A stretch of DNA of 34,810 nucleotides from Bimuria novae-zelandiae CBS 107.79 (Eukaryota > Ascomycota > Dothideomycetes > Pleosporales > Didymosphaeriaceae), in contig ML976767.1 in the NCBI GenBank assembly GCA_010015655.1, positions 5,740 to 40,549 on the forward strand. Direction: 5' to 3'. The notes below the pieces were generated by a model. The model did not search any database. It saw only the letters and a list, made by a program, of their open reading frames with translations, and was not told the origin of the DNA. Below are positions 30,480-34,810 of the stretch, in pieces (the first letter of the stretch is position 1; every line of letters starts with the position of its first letter). Position numbers and translations under genes: made by a program.

Positions 30480-32150
30480 CTTCAATTATATAGGCTAATA
30501 TATAGTAGAGTTGGTGTAGCAAGTAGGGCAGGATCTACAGTCATCTCTCTAAGAGATAGGACCTATTAGGGCTAATTTTATAGGCTCTACAAGTAGGCGT
30601 CCTTGTACGTTTTTATAGCCTTTTAAGTAACCTTTTAAGCCTTAAGCTTTACACGTTAATTAATTACTTATCGCGCTGCTTTGACGGTCACTATGCTACC
30701 TTTTTATACTAGCCTTTTATCTTTAATCTGCCTTTTTTAGCGTTGTTAAGCTACTACAGTAATATTTATAAGGTCGCGCTAGGCTAGCGCGAGACTATTA
30801 ATTAGTAATTATAAGCTTTTTAGGAATTTTATAAGCCTCCTGCTTAATATATTACTTCTCTCTAAGGCGCGCGACATTTTTTGATGCTGCCGCTAATATG
30901 CTATAGGTGTATTAGCGATAGGGCTTAAATTAACAGCGGATAGAACTAATAGGGATAGCGTCTAGATAGGTGCTGGTAGCTTTATGTAAACAAGCTCTAA
31001 ATTAAATAGAAAGATCCTAGCTTTCTCTTAGGCGCTTAGGATTGTGCTGCGCTTAAATATATCTATCCTGATCCTATAGATTGCATGTAGAAATTTGACT
31101 TTGTTAAAGTCTATGCAGCCAGTTCGGGTGGCTATCTTTATAGCCTTTTTGTAATTTTGCTTTAATAGCTAAAAACAGACAACGTCTAGAGGCTGCAGAT
31201 AATGTAATAAATATAGTAATAATAAGAAGGGGAGTATCTTATAATTATCGCAGAACTATATAAACTTAATAGTAAGGTAGCTACTAAATCTATTAAATAT
31301 AAGTAATTACTATACGCCTTTCTAACGCGCGCGCGTTTGTATTTTAAAAAACTTTAGCTACTTTATTAAGATAAAGTTATTAGCGTATCCTAATATTAAT
31401 ATAGCGATTATATAGCTATTAGGTAGCGCCGTATTTGTATACTAGTAATAAAGGTAATTAACGGCCTATATAATAAGCATAGGTTCGAGCACTTCTTTAT
31501 TATTAGAAATTAATTTAATACTCGTAATATAATTGCGCGACGTCTCTAACGTAGAAATATAAGAATAATTAAACTCTATAGTAATAATTTATTAATTACC
31601 ACTAACGCCTATGCGGAAGCCGGTTTTGTCCATATTATAGGTGTCTAATAGGGTAACGCCGTAGGTGTATATCACCTTTTTAAGCTTAATAAAATAATAG
31701 CTATAAGCTTTAAACGTTGCTATTACTATATAATTAATATGCTGCGACTTCTGCTTTATACAGCAATAGTTTAGATTTCTTAATAGCTATCGCGATAGCT
31801 AGTCCTTACTAAGTAAGGGAGCTCTGCCATTAGGGTGTGCGCGATTAAGGATATATTAAGTAGCACCTTTTAACTATAGTATAAGGTATAGCATGCTAAT
31901 AGTGTCGCAGCGACGTATATATAACTTTAGCGCTTTATCCTAGGTCTCTAAGAGTCGTAGATTCGTGCCGCTACAGTTATAGCAGCTAATCCAGCCTCCA
32001 GCGCGCGCTCGAAGTCGCGAAATAGGCACGCTCTATTCGCGTGCTACAACTGCAAAATTAGGTATTTCTAAGCTAGAAAAACTAGAGAGATAATTAGAGA
32101 TACGCTACTTAATTTTATGGCTTTTGCTATAATATTTAGGCATGGTTATA
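30480..32150 (-). pseudogene. Pogo/Tigger-type (Tc1/mariner superfamily) transposase remnant
   Basis: An N-terminal ARIYDS segment near 31950 suits the helix-turn-helix end. VTLLDTYNMDKTGFRIGVSGN follows at about 31655-31600, where family members read MDETGF. Further on come LPNSYI, a KFFKIQTRARLE segment, FLL-x-YLLHYLQPLDVVCF (third catalytic Asp region) and ATRTGCIDFNKVKFLHAI, then STILSA. This order is characteristic of fungal pogo transposases. At least one frame change lies near 31750, and RIP stops are dense. I could not identify its terminal inverted repeats, so the element limits are unknown. Confidence 0.8.
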
Positions 32151-32634
32151 GGTTGTTTACAAACCCTGCGACCGCATTTTTTTTTTTTGCCTCTCCTCGC
32201 AATCGATTAGCTTTTTGAGCATAAACCGCGAAAAAATGACCCAGGGCGTCGCGTCGTCGCCACGATACGTCAGACAAGATGTCCGATTACAAGGCCTTTG
32301 TAATCCTGCACTATTGTTAATAGTGCAGTAGAGAATATAAGGCTGGCGCACCTCCAGCTGCACACTATCCTAGTTAGTGCTAGCGTTAGGTCGGCACGTA
32401 CTAGAGACCTCGCCTACGGCCAATCTCCATCACTCAATCAATCAACTTCATCAACTATCAAGATCACACCATCTCAAAGTGACAGAATACCATTAAATCT
32501 CACACAAGATGGGGCACGGGACTGGCAGGGGGGTGGCCGGGGTAAACCCCGGCTAAACCGCTTCTGTGCTAGTCCCGACTCCTTCATCAGCCGAGTCTCT
32601 ATCCGGTCTGACGTCTGAGCCTGATCCCACAGTA
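32151..32634. other. Unmutated spacer with hairpins
   Basis: There is normal CpA content, a T-run at 32176-32187, two abutting hairpins at 32285-32328 and a GC-rich hairpin at 32536-32553 (GCCGGGGT / ACCCCGGC). The 68-codon minus-strand frame at 32157-32363 resembles nothing known and is not called. This may be the end of the pogo element or host spacer. Confidence 0.4.
32285..32328. repeat. Two back-to-back perfect or near-perfect hairpins
   Basis: GATTACAAGG/CCTTTGTAATC (32285-32305) is followed without a gap by CTGCACTATT-GTT-AATAGTGCAG (32306-32328, 10-bp perfect arms). They could be paired tips of small elements, or a strong RNA structure. Confidence 0.6.
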
Positions 32635-34344
32635 CAAAGGGTAATCTCAATAAAGCCGGCCGTCATGTGACTTGCCAAGACGCTAGCGCGTCACTAGCGG
32701 AACAGAGTCTCCGAGCCTCCAAGAGCTCTGTAGAGCGTCAACACCTACACTTCAACCTCACGTTTCTCACTCAATATGGCTTCAAATCCTGCCCAAAAAA
32801 AAAAAAAAAAACTCTTGATTGCTGTCAGAAGCCTAGCTAGCTGCTATCGTCGTTCTCAGAACATAATACAACCTCACTTTCCCAGAAATCGCCACTGATT
32901 TGGGTATAACTAACCACGCATGTGGTAAGGCATTTCGACGCGTTAAAGATGCTGCAAAGGTTAACTTACTGCAGGAATTGCTAGCTGCAACACCTACAGT
33001 TAAGCAGTCTCCTCCTGGCAGACCTGTAAAGGTACGCGATGGCTCTACGCTAAGCGCAAGACCATGGCATGACATTATCGTATATGGCACCTATCGGGTG
33101 CATAACGCTGTCAGAGACCTCTGCGTAGAAGCTAGCATCACACTTAGTAAGAATACAGTTTGTAACATTGCTAAGGAGCACTATAATAAGCAGTACCTAT
33201 ACGTAATAACTCGCGGAGTACGACCTAAAAAACTAGCGCTTAGTAGTAATAACGAGGACTAATAACTACAGTACTATGCCTAGCTTAAGGCTAAAAATAA
33301 CTTACACTTTCCACGCATTATATTTGTTTGCTATAATAAGATCTCTAAGTCTATTAGCAGGAGTAATATACGTGGCGGAAAGTAAAGGATTTTAAGATTA
33401 GTTAAATAAGATAGTAACATCTACGCACTGCCTACAACACCACCTAAATTTAGTCTTATAATCTATACTACTACTTTAACTAATACTACTTGCTCCTATT
33501 AACGCCCTTATGTTATTTAGGCTTAGGACGACAATATAAGGTGTAAAGACCTTATATAACGCGACTCCTATATAAATAATATAGTAAAGGAGGCCCTTAA
33601 GGTTAAACGCTCTCGCGCGACTGTCGCTAGCACCTATAAAAAGTAGTAACTATAGGAAATTAACTATAATATTACCTATAATAATAGTTAACGCCAAGCT
33701 ACTAATAAGGCTACTAGTAAGAAAGGTAGAGCTCTCCGCGCAGGTATTAAGAAACCTCTTACTATAAAAAGTTTTTTAAAACAGAGGAGTTTATATGCAA
33801 CGGAGGGAAGGGCATAAACAGCATCTAGTACGTAAAGAAACACCTATTCCTTTATTACTACACTATACGCGATAATAACTAAGGCGTAGCTATTTATTTA
33901 ATTTAAGATAACGTTTACCTATACTTACTAGGCCTCCGGTACTGCCAGCCAGAAATTAAAGCTCTAGGAATCAAGTTTGGCCCTCAGCCTCCCAATTCAC
34001 CCGACTTACACCCAATTAAGCGCTGTTTTAGGCATCTAGAAGGTTTTTTGGCAAGTTACGAATGCCTATCAAGTTCCAAGGAGGCCAAAAAGGAGGTCTG
34101 GCAAGGTGATAAGACACTCAGGCAGTATATGGCCGAAAAGCTTCATCCCACCTACTTTATGCGCGTTGCAGAGCTCTGCGAGGACGCAGGTGGCCAGAAC
34201 AACTTTACAGCATAATTAGAACATCTTATTTGGGTGTATTTGCTCATACTTTAGATGGAATCAAGATGCCCGACTTTTAAAGTTGCTACCCCTGCAGGAA
34301 TCCCTGCTGCACGTGACGGCCGACTTTATTGAGATTACCCTTTG
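32635..34344 (+). mobile_element. Tc1/mariner-type DNA transposon, complete ends
   Basis: A terminal inverted repeat of about 36 bp starts CAAAGGGTAATCTCAATAAA at 32635 and is repeated inverted up to 34344, with two mismatches. TA flanks both ends (32633-32634 and 34345-34346), the target duplication of this superfamily. The element is 1710 bp with one transposase gene. The two ends are clean, while about 33250-33910 is RIP-mutated. Confidence 0.92.
32776..34213 (+). pseudogene. Tc1/mariner-type transposase
   Basis: A possible ATG at 32776 runs into 17 consecutive A (32795-32811), and the frame must change before 32885. From there FPEIATDLGITNHACGKAF (helix-turn-helix) is open to 33262. The middle is riddled with stops. 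The catalytic end is clear: YLI-stop-DNVY (Asp at 33907) and GPQPPNSPDLHPIKRCF, where the family Glu is Lys (34018), 36 residues after the Asp. The C-terminus (YMAEKLHP, then CEDAGGQNNFTA) is intact. I could not place the first Asp. It would cut and paste the element; now dead. Confidence 0.85.
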
Positions 34345-34346
34345 TA

Positions 34347-34810
34347 GATAAACCCCACCCTTCTACCGCATCCACCTCGCCCATGCTGCAAACCGACCTG
34401 ACTCGCCTAGCCTCCTGTTGCCTACCTGGCCTTCCACAGTCGGAACGGCCCGCTGTCGCGACCGCTTTGTTTAGTTTCTGTCGCGGTGGGCCGAACGGCT
34501 GGTGCGCAGTAGAAAAGATTGTGGAATTCTTCTGCTGGAGGGTGTACTATCTAGAAGCTACCGAGTATGTATGTGTACGAGCGTAAACATCGCTAGTCCC
34601 AGATAGGTGTAGCCCTCTCAGAAAGGTGAGTGGCAACTAAGCAAGGGTAGGAGTAACCATCTCATCGAGTAAGAGCCATTAAACCGTCACACACCCCCTC
34701 ATCCTGTAGTCAATCCATGACGTAAGGATGAATCTCTCAAGTGTCCTTCTCCATCTTAAGAACCTTTGAACGAATATCTACCAAGTGTAGTTGCTGTACG
34801 AATTCGATAT
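34347..34810. other. Unassigned right flank, not RIP-mutated
   Basis: GC-richer sequence without clear coding potential; the 85-codon frame crossing 34329-34586 begins inside the transposon end and looks accidental. At 34685-34700 TCACACACCCCCTC resembles the LTR/polypurine junction of Copia-A and Copia-B (TCACACACCCCCTCG), so another minus-strand Copia may start here and run beyond the window. Confidence 0.35.

Noticed and set aside
32833..33090. 85-codon minus-strand frame in the mariner element
   Set aside because: The plus-strand frame over the same bases reads a helix-turn-helix transposase N-terminus.
34329..34586. 85-codon frame at the right end as a host gene
   Set aside because: It starts inside the transposon inverted repeat, lacks recognisable motifs and has no convincing start context.

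Overview
The window looks like a gene-free, transposon-packed heterochromatic segment of a filamentous ascomycete (Pezizomycotina). The evidence is the element types (chromodomain Gypsy, Ty1/Copia, hAT, pogo and Tc1/mariner) and their mutation pattern. Reading frames can be followed for kilobases without indels but are broken by TAA/TAG at positions where the family expects Gln or Trp. CpA is depleted and TpA is in excess on both strands, which is the signature of repeat-induced point mutation (RIP). I found no host gene, tRNA, rRNA or CRISPR array, and I cannot name the species.

Layout. 1-980: unassigned flank. 988-1764 and 15831-16211: two halves of one old chromovirus remnant (G0), holding the end of its pol chromodomain and an opposite-strand ORF. 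It is split by Copia-A (1765-15830, minus strand, TSD ATATA). Copia-A is itself split by a 3.0-kb hAT element (4009-12591, TSD GCTAAGAC), and the hAT transposase is split by Copia-B (6243-11823, minus strand, TSD TAAGA). 16212-16256 plus 30100 to about 30430: an older, inverted LTR, split by Gypsy-1 (16257-30099, plus strand, TSD GGTTG). Gypsy-1 is split at its gag/pol boundary by Gypsy-2 (18674-25706, minus strand, TSD TACCG). About 30480-32150: a pogo-type transposase remnant (minus). 32635-34344: a complete-ended Tc1/mariner element (plus). 34347-34810: flank. Removing each insertion with one TSD copy restores the host element's reading frame (checked for the hAT, the G0 antisense ORF and Gypsy-1 pol), so the insertion order is directly readable.

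Most interesting points. (1) All three chromoviruses carry, between the chromodomain and the 3' LTR, an ORF on the opposite strand. It encodes a Cys-rich, Lys-rich, coiled-coil protein that aligns between elements. (2) Gypsy-1 and Gypsy-2 both place pol in the -1 frame after gag, and each has a canonical slippery heptamer in the zero frame where it is needed (T TTT TTA and A AAA AAC). (3) Both have a second Cys/His-like module about 335-340 codons long between the Gag zinc knuckle and the slip site. (4) The Copia primer site matches the anticodon arm of initiator tRNA-Met, implying half-tRNA priming. (5) RIP is dense in the middle of Copia and mariner elements but nearly absent from their ends. 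Most elements have lost catalytic residues and none can be active as it stands.
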